A program made the translations under genes and the position numbers. DNA of 60,810 nucleotides from Desulfosarcina sp. (GTDB lineage Bacteria > Desulfobacterota > Desulfobacteria > Desulfobacterales > Desulfosarcinaceae). Every line of letters starts with the position of its first letter. Position 1 is the stretch's first letter. The stretch spans positions 1-60,810 of the forward strand of contig JABZFO010000159.1 of assembly GCA_014237405.1 (NCBI GenBank), in the 5' to 3' direction. This document shows positions 44,833 through 53,957 of this stretch, piece after piece. The notes beneath the pieces are model-generated. The model had not been told where the DNA came from and made no database searches. It saw only the letters and a program-made list of their open reading frames with translations.

Positions 44833-46799
44833 ACCCGAGTGACCCGAAAATCGGCGTTTACGTCTGCCACTGCGGCATGAATATCGCCCCCAAAGTGGAT
44901 GTGGAAAAAGTGGCGGGTTTTGCCGGTACTCTGAACCACGTGGCCGTGACCCGTGACTACAAGTTCATGTGCTCCAATCCCGGGCAGGAGATGATCATAG
45001 CGGATATCAAGAACCATGGCTTGAACCGGGTGGTGGTGGCCTCCTGCTCCCCGCGCATGCACGAGCCCACCTTCAGAAAGGCCTGCCAGAGCGCCGGCAT
45101 CAATCCCCACTATTTTCAGATGGCCAACATCCGCGAGCATGTCTCCTGGGTGACCCAGGATTCGCAGCAGGCCACCATCAAGGCCATGGACCTGGTCAAA
45201 GGGGCCGTGGCCCGGGTAGTCAACCACCGTCCCCTGGAATCCCGGGAGGTAAAGGTGGAAAAGGTCGTTCTGGTTGTCGGCGGCGGCATCGCCGGCATGC
45301 AGGCAGCCATCACGGCCGCAGATGCCGGCTATAAAATCTATCTGGTGGAGCGGGAGCCGTCCATCGGCGGCCACATGGCCAAGTTCGACAAGACCTTTCC
45401 CACCCTGGACTGCGCCGCCTGCATCATGACTCCCAAGATGGTGGTGGTGGACCAGCACCCGGGCATCACCATTTACACGTACAGCGAGGTGACCGGCATT
45501 TCCGGGTTCGTAGGCAACTACACGGCCACCATCCGCAAGAAGCCGCGGTATGTGATCGAAGACCGCTGCACTGGCTGCGGCACCTGCATGGAAAAATGCC
45601 CCTCCCGAAAAATCCCCAGCGAATTCAACGAGGGGCTGGGAAACCGCACGGCCATCTATTCGCCCTTTCCCCAAGCCGTGCCCAAGACCCCGGTGATCGA
45701 TCCGGACACCTGTCGGGTGCTGGCGCTGAACAAGCGCTGCGGGGCCTGTGCAAAATTCTGTGAGGCCGACGCCATCGATTTTGACCAGCAGTCCGAGAAT
45801 ATCGAAATCAGCGTGGGATCGGTGATCGTTGCCACAGGGTTTCAGGCCTTCGACCCCACGCCGCTGGCCAGCTACGGCTACGGCATCTACCCCGAGGTTT
45901 ATACCAGTCTGGCTTTCGAACGGCTCAACAACGCCACCGGTCCTACCGCCGGTGCCATCACCATGCAAGACGGCCGGGTGCCCGCGCGCGTGGCCATCAT
46001 CCACTGCGTGGGGTCCAGGGACACGCGCCATCATACCTACTGCAGCCGCGTCTGCTGCATGTATTCGATGAAATTCGCCCACCTGATCCGGGAAAAGACA
46101 GGCGCCGAGGTGTGGGAGTTTTACATTGATGTGCGCAGCCCCGGTAAACTGTACGAAGAATTTTACAACCGCGTCCAGGAGGAGGGTGTCCATTTCGTGC
46201 GCGGCCGTGTGGCCGAAGTGACGGACATCGCGGAGCGGGAAGCGGACCAGGGGCGGTTGACCGTGGTGGCCGAAAACACCCTGACCCGCAAAACCATGCG
46301 CCTGCCTGTGGATATGGTGATCCTGAGCGTGGGGCTGGAGCCGGCCACAGGGGCCAAGGAATTGAGCCGGCTGTTGAACATTTCCATGGATGGCGACGGC
46401 TGGTTTACCGAACTGCACGCCAAACTGGCGCCTGTGGCCACGGCTACCGGCGGCATTTTCCTGGCCGGCTGCTGCCAGGGACCCAAAGATATCCCCGACA
46501 CGGTAGCCCAGGCATCGGCGGCGGCGGGTGAGGTCATCGCCCTGCTGGCCAGGGGCACCGTGACCACCCGGGCGGAAATCTCCCATATCGATCCGGACCT
46601 GTGCAGTGGTTGCCGGCTTTGCCTGAACACCTGCATCTATTCGGCCATCACCTTCGACGAAGGCTTGAATGTGGCCCAGGTGAACGAAGCCCTGTGCCAG
46701 GGATGCGGGGCATGTTCGGCCATCTGTCCCAGCAGTTCGGCCTCTGTGGACCATTTCACCGATCGCCAGGTGATGGACGAACTGGAGGCAATATTATAG
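44829..46799 (+). CDS. hdrA: HdrA-like flavin-containing heterodisulfide reductase subunit A
   Basis: A 656-residue flavoprotein, likely the electron-bifurcating subunit. It has the N-terminal IGVYVCHCG block, the VASCSPRMHEPTF motif, an FAD dinucleotide fold (VVGGGIAGMQAAI, ~145) and the Cys-containing TLDCAACIMTPKM and HCVGSRDTR-YCSRVCCMY blocks. It also carries 4Fe-4S motifs at ~245 (CTGCGTCMEKC), ~300 (CGACAKFC), ~592 (CSGCRLCLNTC) and ~623 (CQGCGACSAIC). With HdrB and HdrC it forms the first Hdr complex in this window; its disulfide substrate in this organism is not known. Confidence 0.94.
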   Translation: MNPSDPKIGVYVCHCGMNIAPKVDVEKVAGFAGTLNHVAVTRDYKFMCSNPGQEMIIADIKNHGLNRVVVASCSPRMHEPTFRKACQSAGINPHYFQMANIREHVSWVTQDSQQATIKAMDLVKGAVARVVNHRPLESREVKVEKVVLVVGGGIAGMQAAITAADAGYKIYLVEREPSIGGHMAKFDKTFPTLDCAACIMTPKMVVVDQHPGITIYTYSEVTGISGFVGNYTATIRKKPRYVIEDRCTGCGTCMEKCPSRKIPSEFNEGLGNRTAIYSPFPQAVPKTPVIDPDTCRVLALNKRCGACAKFCEADAIDFDQQSENIEISVGSVIVATGFQAFDPTPLASYGYGIYPEVYTSLAFERLNNATGPTAGAITMQDGRVPARVAIIHCVGSRDTRHHTYCSRVCCMYSMKFAHLIREKTGAEVWEFYIDVRSPGKLYEEFYNRVQEEGVHFVRGRVAEVTDIAEREADQGRLTVVAENTLTRKTMRLPVDMVILSVGLEPATGAKELSRLLNISMDGDGWFTELHAKLAPVATATGGIFLAGCCQGPKDIPDTVAQASAAAGEVIALLARGTVTTRAEISHIDPDLCSGCRLCLNTCIYSAITFDEGLNVAQVNEALCQGCGACSAICPSSSASVDHFTDRQVMDELEAIL

Positions 46800-46812
46800 G
46801 TGGATCGATAAT

Positions 46813-47125
46813 CTATCCTGCTGCGCTGTGATAGGCTTCCTCGATCCGGGCTTCCACATACGCTGCCAGCTTGTCGTCGGGCTCTGTTATATCGAAGCAA
46901 TATCCATCCTCACCAAGCAGGCCGCCGGGAATCAGGTCTAACATACAAGGATCTATCTTTCTGGCTGGGGTGCGCTGCGCGAAGTGAGTAGCTTACTCCT
47001 TGCCTGGCATTGAATGAAAGGTTAGCTTCCTTTTGGGCCGCAAGAAAGCTCTTCATTCGAAGGAATATGCTTTTCATGCCGTTAGTATCCTGCCAGGATT
47101 CGATAAAATGTTCCATCTCCTGCAT
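46813..47125 (-). pseudogene. Conserved hypothetical protein, internal loss and frameshift near 46943
   Basis: From ATG 47125 (GGAGG 8 nt upstream) the protein MQEMEHFIESWQDTNGMKS runs through an all-helical N-terminal part to KDRSLYV. The frame then goes out of phase. A second frame (~46943 to stop 46813) reads DLIPGGLLGEDGYCFDITEP and ends EARIEEAYHSAAG. Together they look like one ~110-120 residue protein from which some 20-30 residues are missing. I recall such proteins next to PocR genes, but do not know a function. The break is of the same kind as in recC, recD and nadE. Confidence 0.65.
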
Positions 47126-47150
47126 AACTGTTGCCTCCAATCGGTATGAT

Positions 47151-47660
47151 TTACTTCGATTCATACCGGCTTACAATTTCCGCGATGCGTGCAGCGATGT
47201 AGTCAGCAAACTCCTTGGCCTGGGTCTCGGACATTGTCGCGATGCCGTCCGCCAGCTCAAAGATCTTTTCTTCCTCCAATCCGGTTGTTTTATGGACCAT
47301 AAACGCTTCCACCTCCCCATCCTCAGGAAGAAGGCCGCATCCACCGGCCGTACCAAGAAAGGTGTCACCCACGAAAATCGGAACAGCCACTTTAATCAGG
47401 GCGAGATCGCACTCTCCGATCATCGGTTTTCGGGTCGCCTTCGTTTCCGCAGTAAAATTCTGCGCTGCCACAGCACAGATGGCCCCGATTGCCTCGGGTT
47501 TCCTCTTGATGACCGGACAAATCCGGTTGCACCAGTTTTCATAATGGCTCACGTGAGCACCCGCCGCGTCCGAGACCGCACAGCATATGCCAAACTTCTC
47601 ATGGAGGTCTTTTACAAAATTGTTCCACTCATTTTCACCTAACAGGTCCGTTAGTGTCAT
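47151..47660 (-). CDS. Stand-alone PocR sensory-domain protein
   Basis: A 169-residue single-domain protein: LTDLLGENEWNNFVKDLHEK, WCNRICPVIK, and FVGDTFLGTAGGCGLLPEDGEV. PocR domains bind small ligands and are usually fused to regulators or chemoreceptors; the free-standing form is likely a sensor or ligand-binding accessory. A second copy is at 56102-56611. A short gap separates it from the broken gene downstream. Confidence 0.88.
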   Translation of the reverse strand: MTLTDLLGENEWNNFVKDLHEKFGICCAVSDAAGAHVSHYENWCNRICPVIKRKPEAIGAICAVAAQNFTAETKATRKPMIGECDLALIKVAVPIFVGDTFLGTAGGCGLLPEDGEVEAFMVHKTTGLEEEKIFELADGIATMSETQAKEFADYIAARIAEIVSRYESK

Positions 47661-47962
47661 GGTTACTGCTCCTTCTATTTCCCTGTTCCCGGCCTATTAA
47701 TAAGAAACCACCGACGTGTCAAATAAATCGGTAAGGTAACAAAATTGAATATCGGCTGTAGGTCGTGTTGTCAACCAGCTCTTTTTTTTCTTTGTTTGGA
47801 CGATTAAATTGTGGCCGTACTGCCGCGCATGGCGGCATGAATCTTTTGTAGAAAACTTCGGATTGACCATTAACGAGGTATGTATTAACGTTTTCGAGAA
47901 TCGATTTTGGCAGAGGTTACCCGATTGATTTGGACATATACTAAAAAATGGAAGGCTCCAGC

Positions 47963-48385
47963 ATGGCCACTCGCGAACCGAAAATTATTGCCCTGGTCTG
48001 CAACTGGTGCACTTACACGGCCGCCGACCTGGCCGGCACGTCGCGATTGATCTATCCGGCCAACGTACGCATGGTCAGGTTTATGTGTACGGGTATGATC
48101 GACGTCAAGTACATCATCAAGGCTTTTCTCGAAGGCGCCGACGGTGTTTTCGTGGGCGGATGCCACCCGGGGGACTGCCATTATATCAACGGCAATGTCA
48201 AAGCTGAACGTCGAATCTCCGGGCTGCAGGTTTTGCTGGAGCAGTTCGGCATTGACCCCAAGCGGTTCACACTCAAATGGATCGGCGCCAGCGAGGGGCC
48301 CGAATTTCAGAGAAACATGCAAGAATTCACCCGGACCATCGCCGAACTGGGTCCCCAGATTGAATCCGATATGATGATATTATAG
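47963..48385 (+). CDS. mvhD: MvhD/FrhD-like iron-sulfur protein (2Fe-2S delta subunit)
   Basis: A 140-residue protein from ATG 47963 (GGAAGG upstream; ATG 47948 lacks a site). Cysteines typical of MvhD are present: LVCNWCTYTAAD, VRFMCTGMID and GGCHPGDCHYINGN. MvhD carries electrons from a donor enzyme to HdrA. It heads the second module (mvhD, FrhB-like, tandem hdrA, HdrD-like). In some relatives one of these positions is selenocysteine; here all are Cys. Confidence 0.9.
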   Translation: MATREPKIIALVCNWCTYTAADLAGTSRLIYPANVRMVRFMCTGMIDVKYIIKAFLEGADGVFVGGCHPGDCHYINGNVKAERRISGLQVLLEQFGIDPKRFTLKWIGASEGPEFQRNMQEFTRTIAELGPQIESDMMIL

Positions 48386-48435
48386 TAAGATAATTAACAT
48401 TGTTGAATGCATGACATGAATAAGGAACAACTTGG

Positions 48436-49530
48436 ATGATTGTCGAATTTGAAAACACGTTGAACACGCCTGATGCGGTTCGCGCCTTTTTAAAACGGCT
48501 GCTCGATGACGCTTTAGCTGACGCGGTCCTGACGGCCTTCGCTTCCCCCCATTCGCCATTGCCCATGCCCACCCTGATGATCGACTCGCAGCTTCTGGAT
48601 CGGGCCGTCCCCCTTGCGCCGGCAGCCCCTTTAAATACCGCCCGCATGGCAGCCCGGGTGCTGTCCAAAGATATCGGAAAACGTATCGCGGTGGTCCTGC
48701 GACCCTGTGAGATCCGGGCTTTGATCGAAATGGAAAAATTGAGTCAGTGCACCCTGGATCCGGCGATTCTTATTTCCATGGACTGCTTCGGCCGGATGGA
48801 AAACGATCGATACCTGGAACTGGCTGCGACCCAAGACGATCCTGAAAGTGCCTTTTATGCGACACCGGATTTGCAGGAGGCCGTCTGCCCCAGCTGCCGT
48901 GCCTGTTTGCGGTTCATTCCCGAAAATGTCGATGTAACCCTTTGCCTGGCGGGGCAATCGGACAAAAAGGGAGTCACGCTCGTGTCCGGCAGCCTCAAGG
49001 GGGAAAAGGTGCTGAAGAAACTGGGCGGTACATCGACGGATCTGCCCCTCGGCCGCCAGGCGGATATCGACCGCATCATGGCCCGGCGGCAGACCCATCG
49101 CGAGGAAATGACAACGGGGGCCGCCGCGCGCATGGCGGACATGGCCGTCTTTCAGCAGACCATCGCCAACTGCCTCAACTGTTACAACTGCCGGGTGGCC
49201 TGCCCGGTGTGCTACTGCAAGGAGTGTGTCTTCGTCACCGACGTATTTGCCCACCGGCCGGAGATCCTGATGGGCCGGGCCATGAAAAAGGGGGCCGTGA
49301 AGATTCCCACGGACACCACCATGTTTCATTTGACCCGTATGGCCCACATCGCCCATGCCTGCGTAGGCTGCGGCCAGTGCTCCAGCGTTTGCCCCAGCAG
49401 CATCCCGGTGGCGGACCTGTTCATCACCGTATCGGAGAAAGTTCAGGAGCATTACGGATACATCCCCGGGCAGGATCCCCAGCGTCCCTGGCCGTTTCTG
49501 GTGGTCGAAACTGACAAGCAAGTAGAATAG
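48436..49530 (+). CDS. FrhB/FdhB-like iron-sulfur flavoprotein subunit
   Basis: A 364-residue protein with an N-terminal FrhB/FdhB-like region (ARVLSKDIGKRIAVVLRPCE, shown in part; SMDCFGRMEN), a Cys-rich VCPSCRACLRF segment, CLNCYNCRVACPVCYCKEC and a 4Fe-4S motif CVGCGQCSSVCPSS near the C-terminus. Such subunits link HdrA to NAD(P)H, ferredoxin or F420-type donors. The gene lies 50 nt after mvhD and 7 nt before the tandem-HdrA gene. Confidence 0.85.
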   Translation: MIVEFENTLNTPDAVRAFLKRLLDDALADAVLTAFASPHSPLPMPTLMIDSQLLDRAVPLAPAAPLNTARMAARVLSKDIGKRIAVVLRPCEIRALIEMEKLSQCTLDPAILISMDCFGRMENDRYLELAATQDDPESAFYATPDLQEAVCPSCRACLRFIPENVDVTLCLAGQSDKKGVTLVSGSLKGEKVLKKLGGTSTDLPLGRQADIDRIMARRQTHREEMTTGAAARMADMAVFQQTIANCLNCYNCRVACPVCYCKECVFVTDVFAHRPEILMGRAMKKGAVKIPTDTTMFHLTRMAHIAHACVGCGQCSSVCPSSIPVADLFITVSEKVQEHYGYIPGQDPQRPWPFLVVETDKQVE

Positions 49531-49537
49531 CGATATC

Positions 49538-52510
49538 GTGGAAAAGACCAAATCCCAATTTCTCGTTCTCGGCGCCGGTGTCGGCGGCATCTGCAGTGCC
49601 ATCGACTTGGCCGAGACCGGATATTCGGTGACTCTGGTGGAAAAGGGGCCGCGTACCGGCGGCATTATGCCTCAGTTAGATCACCAGTTTCCCGACGACC
49701 ACTGCGGCATGTGCCGCATGCTGCCCATGGTGGATCGGGAACCTGGGGCACAGACTTGCCTGAAGCGTGGACTTTCCCATCCTAATATCCGTATTCTCAC
49801 CCACACCACCTTGACCGATCTGAGCGGAAATCCGGGGGACTACACGGCTGTATTGACCAGTGTCTCCCGCGGTGTCGATGCGCTGCGCTGTACCCGCTGC
49901 ATGGCCTGCATCGACGTCTGCCCGGTAAGTGTCCTCGATGCCTTCAACGATCGGGCCGGTGACCGCAATGCCATTTACCAGCCCTTTTTCGGCAACCCCG
50001 AAGCGCTGCCCACCATCGACTGGGACAACTGCACCCGCTGCGGTGAATGCGCCCAAGCCTGCCCCAACAGTGCCATCGATCTGGAGCGCGTCGAACTCAC
50101 CGAAAGCGTGGCACCCGTGTCCGGTGTCATCGTGGCCGGCGGAAACCCCCTTTACGACCCTGCCGTGACCGATCTTTACGGCTACGGTGTGCTTCCCAAC
50201 GTGGTCACGGCCACGGCCTTCGAGCGCATCTTAAGTGGCAGCGGACCCTTTCGGGGGCAACCGGTGCGGCCCTCGGACGGCCATCCCATCCGCCGGGTGG
50301 CCTGGATCCAATGTGTGGGGTCCAGGAATGTGATGATCGGCGCCGGCCACTGCTCTTCCACCTGCTGCATGTTTGCCGTCAAGGAGGCGCTGCTGGCCAA
50401 GAAGACGCTGGGTTCGGACACCGATACGACCATCTTTTACATGGACATGCGCACCTACGGGCGCGACTCCCAGCGCTATCGTGACCGGGCTGAGGAAGAA
50501 TCCGGCGTGCGCTTCATCCGTTGCCGGATCCACAGCGTGGATCCAGCCGACGATCCCGGCGATCTGAAGCTGACCTATCTGGACGATCTGGGCCAGCCGG
50601 GCGAAGCGACCTTCGACATGGTCGTGCTCTCCACGGGAGCTGGTGTCCAAAAAGAGTTACCGCCGTTATTGGCAGACAAGACCGATCAGGGGGCTGTGGT
50701 TACCATCGGCCCCGAAGCCGGGCTGCAGGACATCCGGGAAACCGTGCTGCGGGCCCATGGCGCGGTGTCGTCTCTGCTGGAAAAGCTCAATATGGACAGC
50801 CGCGCAAAAACGATACCAAAAACGGGCAGGGCAGGGGATAAGTCTGTCAATCGGTTCATGCAGCAGCCAGTGATTCAGGTACTGGTCCTGGACAACGGTG
50901 TCGTCAAAGCGCCGCAGGTGGAGTGGCCGGCCATCGAAGGGAGACTTGAGCGGTCGCCTGGAAATATCTTCGTGAACCGCCTGTCCATCATAGATGGCAA
51001 GGATCTGTCGCTTGAACTGGAAACGGTGCTGAAAGAAACCCGGGGCAACCGGCTGCTGGTCGTATCCAACCATATAGCCGGATACCGGGCCACGCTGACC
51101 AAACGGTTCGAAGAAGCAGGATTCAGTGCACCGCTGGTGGAATGGGTGGACCTGAACCGCAACGACGTCAGTATGGGCACTGAAACCATCCAACCGGACG
51201 CCGCCATGAAGCCCATCCAGGTGGCCTTGATGCGTCTGCTGCACAAACGGCCCAGTCGGGGAATGGCCCAGGTTGTGGAAAACAGCGCCCTGGTGATCGG
51301 TGCCGGTCCCGCCGGGCTCAGCGCAGCCGTGTCCCTGGCCGAACAGGGAGTGGTCGTCCACCTGGTGGAAAAGGAAATAAGCATTGGTGGAAACGGCCCC
51401 CGTATCCAGGACGAACATCAGCGCCGGCCCATCGACCAGTTGATAGTCCGGGCAAAAGGCCACCCCAATATTTCCATTCACACCGGTGCCACGCTGGGCG
51501 CTCTGTCCGGACGACCGGGACATTTCGAGGGCTGGGTCGTGAAGGAAAATATGGAGATACCTCTTTCCTTTGGGGCGGCGATCATCGCCACCGGCGGCAC
51601 ACCGGCCATCACCGAGGCATACGGCATGGGAAAACACCCGCCGTTGGTGAGCCATTTCGACTTCGAGAAAAAAGTCCTCGATCCCCGGTTTGCCGAAGAC
51701 ACGCTAAACACCGTCGTGATGATCCAGTGCGCCGGCTCCCGGGAAGAGCCCCGCAACTACTGCAGCCGCACCTGCTGCGTCAAAGCCCTGGACAACGCCC
51801 TGCGGGTTCGGCAACTGTTTCCCCATGCCCGCATTGTGATCTTTTACCGGGATATCATGACCTATGGCAAGTCCGAGGAATTGTACGCCAAGGCACGCAC
51901 CCGGCGGATCCGGTTTATCCCTTTCAACAAGTCAAAACCACCAGTGGTTCGCACCGAAGGGGACACAGTGGTCGTGGACGGATTCGACCCGGTCATGGGC
52001 GAAGCGGTTCACTTGAAGGCGGACTGGGTATCCCTGGCCGTGGGTATGGTGCCTAAGCCGATTCACGACCTTTGCCGGCTGCTGGAGGTCCCGGTCACCC
52101 CGGATGGATTCGTGCACGAGGCGGACGCCAAGTGGCGGCCGGTGGATACGATCAATCCCGGTGTCTTCGTCTGCGGACTGGCCAAGGGGCCACTGCGTGC
52201 CGACGAGGCCGTGGCCGAAGGAACTGCCGCGGCCCTGCGCGCCCTGCGCCTGCTCAACCGGACCGAACTGGCCCCCCAGCGCCACAGCGCCGTGGTGCGC
52301 CACGCCATTTGTTCTCGCTGCTACCTGTGCGTGGATTCGTGCCCCTATGGGGCGCGTTTCGTGGAACCGGTACTTGGACAGGTGGAAGTAGACCCGGTCG
52401 CCTGCCAGGGCTGCGGCACCTGCGCGTCGGTCTGCCCCAACAGCGCCACGGTGATGGGGGAGAATGAAGATTTTACGGTGATGAATGTTATCGAAGCGGC
52501 ACTAATGTAG
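49538..52510 (+). CDS. Tandem HdrA-like flavoprotein (two HdrA modules in one chain)
   Basis: A 990-residue protein from GTG 49538. The first module has an FAD fold (VLGAGVGGICSAIDLAE), a Cys-containing HCGMCRM block, 4Fe-4S motifs CTRCMACIDVC and CTRCGECAQAC, and IQCVGSRN-HCSSTCCMF. The second (~585 on) has VIGAGPAGLSAAVSLAE, IQCAGSRE-YCSRTCCVK, and C-terminal motifs CSRCYLCVDSC and CQGCGTCASVC. A central part (LLVVSNHIAGYRATLTKRF) resembles a worn N-terminal HdrA domain. Two FADs in one chain are reported for BamE-type and related proteins, which fits a bifurcating role. It is 124 nt from the HdrD-like gene. Confidence 0.9.
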   Translation: MEKTKSQFLVLGAGVGGICSAIDLAETGYSVTLVEKGPRTGGIMPQLDHQFPDDHCGMCRMLPMVDREPGAQTCLKRGLSHPNIRILTHTTLTDLSGNPGDYTAVLTSVSRGVDALRCTRCMACIDVCPVSVLDAFNDRAGDRNAIYQPFFGNPEALPTIDWDNCTRCGECAQACPNSAIDLERVELTESVAPVSGVIVAGGNPLYDPAVTDLYGYGVLPNVVTATAFERILSGSGPFRGQPVRPSDGHPIRRVAWIQCVGSRNVMIGAGHCSSTCCMFAVKEALLAKKTLGSDTDTTIFYMDMRTYGRDSQRYRDRAEEESGVRFIRCRIHSVDPADDPGDLKLTYLDDLGQPGEATFDMVVLSTGAGVQKELPPLLADKTDQGAVVTIGPEAGLQDIRETVLRAHGAVSSLLEKLNMDSRAKTIPKTGRAGDKSVNRFMQQPVIQVLVLDNGVVKAPQVEWPAIEGRLERSPGNIFVNRLSIIDGKDLSLELETVLKETRGNRLLVVSNHIAGYRATLTKRFEEAGFSAPLVEWVDLNRNDVSMGTETIQPDAAMKPIQVALMRLLHKRPSRGMAQVVENSALVIGAGPAGLSAAVSLAEQGVVVHLVEKEISIGGNGPRIQDEHQRRPIDQLIVRAKGHPNISIHTGATLGALSGRPGHFEGWVVKENMEIPLSFGAAIIATGGTPAITEAYGMGKHPPLVSHFDFEKKVLDPRFAEDTLNTVVMIQCAGSREEPRNYCSRTCCVKALDNALRVRQLFPHARIVIFYRDIMTYGKSEELYAKARTRRIRFIPFNKSKPPVVRTEGDTVVVDGFDPVMGEAVHLKADWVSLAVGMVPKPIHDLCRLLEVPVTPDGFVHEADAKWRPVDTINPGVFVCGLAKGPLRADEAVAEGTAAALRALRLLNRTELAPQRHSAVVRHAICSRCYLCVDSCPYGARFVEPVLGQVEVDPVACQGCGTCASVCPNSATVMGENEDFTVMNVIEAALM

Positions 52511-52634
52511 CGAATTCCGAATTTTGGAATTAGGGAATTTTGGGATTGGAAATCAAATGATAACTTTTTTTAAAGTCAGTTGAATCCTTAATTCCCAAAT
52601 ACCTTAATTCCTGAATTCCACAATTGAGATAACT
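52511..52634. repeat. AATTCC-rich inverted repeats between tandem-hdrA and the selenoprotein gene
   Basis: Blocks such as GAATTCCGAATTTTGGAATT and GGGAATTTTGGGATT face AATTCCCAAATACCTTAATTCC and GAATTCCACAATTG (each shown in part) and can fold on themselves. The spacer is AT-rich compared with its neighbours. It may attenuate or protect the mRNA, or be a mere repeat. Confidence 0.4.
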
Positions 52635-53870
52635 ATGGAAATATGCACCCCTGATAATACCACTTCATCTATTCTACAATCAGCACCTCGGCGACCGGTG
52701 GACAGCCCCACCCCCCTGTGCCTTTCCTGCGGCACCTGCTCGGCCGGTTGCCCCATTACGGGACAGAGCGGCTTCGATCCACGAAAGATCGTCCAGATGG
52801 TGCTGGCCGGCCGGGATAAGGAGCTGGTGAAATCCAACCTGCCCTGGCTGTGCACCCTGTGCGGCAAGTGTGAGTACGCCTGTCCCATGGGCATCAATAT
52901 TATCAGCATCATCAGAACGGCCAGGGGCCTTGTGGATCGGGACAAAGTGCCGGGGCAGATCCACAAGGGGGTGGAACTGGGGCTGAAAACCGGCAACAAC
53001 CTGGGTCTGCCCCAAGAGGACTTCACTTTCATCATCGAGGATGTGGGCGAAGAACTGTCCGCCGAATCCGGATTCGAGGATTTTATGGTGCCCATCGATA
53101 AAAAGGGCGCCCGCATGCTGCATACCCTGCACAACAAGCTGGTCAACACCCAGAATGAGGACCTGGTGCACTGGTGGAAGATTTTCCATGTGGCCAGTGA
53201 GAGCTGGACCATCCCTTCGGTCAATTGGGAAGGCGTGAACTGGGGCCTGTTTTCCGGGGACAACGATGCCATGAAAACCTTCGTGGACCGTATCGCCCAT
53301 CACATGCAGGCCTTGGAACTCTCCTGCCTCATGTATCCGGAATGAGGGCATGCGTATCTGACAACCCGGTACGGGTTGGAAAAATGGCACCCTGAATTTT
53401 TTGATCGGTACGAAACCGCCACCGTCTTCGACCTGTTGATCGAATACCTCAAGTCCGGTCGTATCCGGGTGGACAAGTCCGTCAACAACGTCCGTGCTGC
53501 CTACCACGACCCGTGCAACTACGGACGCAAATCCCAGGAGCTCTTCGGTCATGGCTATTTTGACGAGCCCCGCTGGGTGATGGACCAGTGCATGAGCGAC
53601 TGGGTGGACTTGTTTCCGTCCCGGGGCAATCAGTACTGCTGTGGTGGTGGCGGCGGAACCCTGCTGACGCCCTTCAAGGACGAACGCACCCATTATGGCC
53701 GAAAAAAGATAGAGCAGATCCGGCGGACCGGCGTGGGGACCATCGTGGTTCCCTGCCACAGTTGCCACGGACAGATCAAGGCCATAGCCGCCGCCTACGA
53801 TATGCCGGACCTGACCGTGAAATACCTGTGGGAAGTGGTGGCCGATGCCCTGGTGATCGATCCGGATTGA
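52635..53870 (+). CDS. Selenocysteine-containing HdrD-like iron-sulfur protein (in-frame UGA at 53343)
   Basis: A 411-residue protein if UGA 53343-53345 is read as selenocysteine. N-terminal 4Fe-4S motifs are CLSCGTCSAGCPIT (~32-45) and CTLCGKCEYACPMG (~74-87). The UGA falls at MYPE-U-GHAYLTTRYG, where homologues carry Cys of the first CCG motif (PECGHA). The frame continues without break for 174 codons with the second CCG domain: HDPCNYGR, YCCGGGGG and PCHSCHGQ. A perfect hairpin 16 nt after UGA (53362-53378) meets bacterial SECIS rules. HdrD-type proteins hold the disulfide-active non-cubane cluster; Sec at a cluster-ligand or active position is expected to raise reactivity. It ends the second Hdr module. 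Confidence 0.85.
53362..53378 (+). ncRNA. Bacterial SECIS element
   Basis: CAACCC (53362-53367), loop GGTAC (53368-53372), GGGTTG (53373-53378): a perfect 6-bp stem with a loop starting GGU, as in known bacterial SECIS hairpins. The loop begins 22 nt after UGA, within the accepted range. It lies inside the coding sequence, as required in bacteria. Confidence 0.82.
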
Positions 53871-53957
53871 CATCAGCCAATAAGGAGCGGCAGTTTTTCA
53901 CGAGCGGCCACGAGCCAGGCGGGTAACCGCCCAGTTTTTCAATGAAGGGAGCGGTCC

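Noticed and set aside
44727..46754. 675-codon open frame on the minus strand opposite hdrA
   Set aside because: High-GC antisense artefact; hdrA on the plus strand carries all Hdr motifs and overlaps hdrB by 4 nt.
52635..53345. Reading the HdrD-like gene as two genes or a pseudogene stopped at UGA
   Set aside because: Frame, homologous Cys position and a SECIS hairpin at the right distance all point to selenocysteine.
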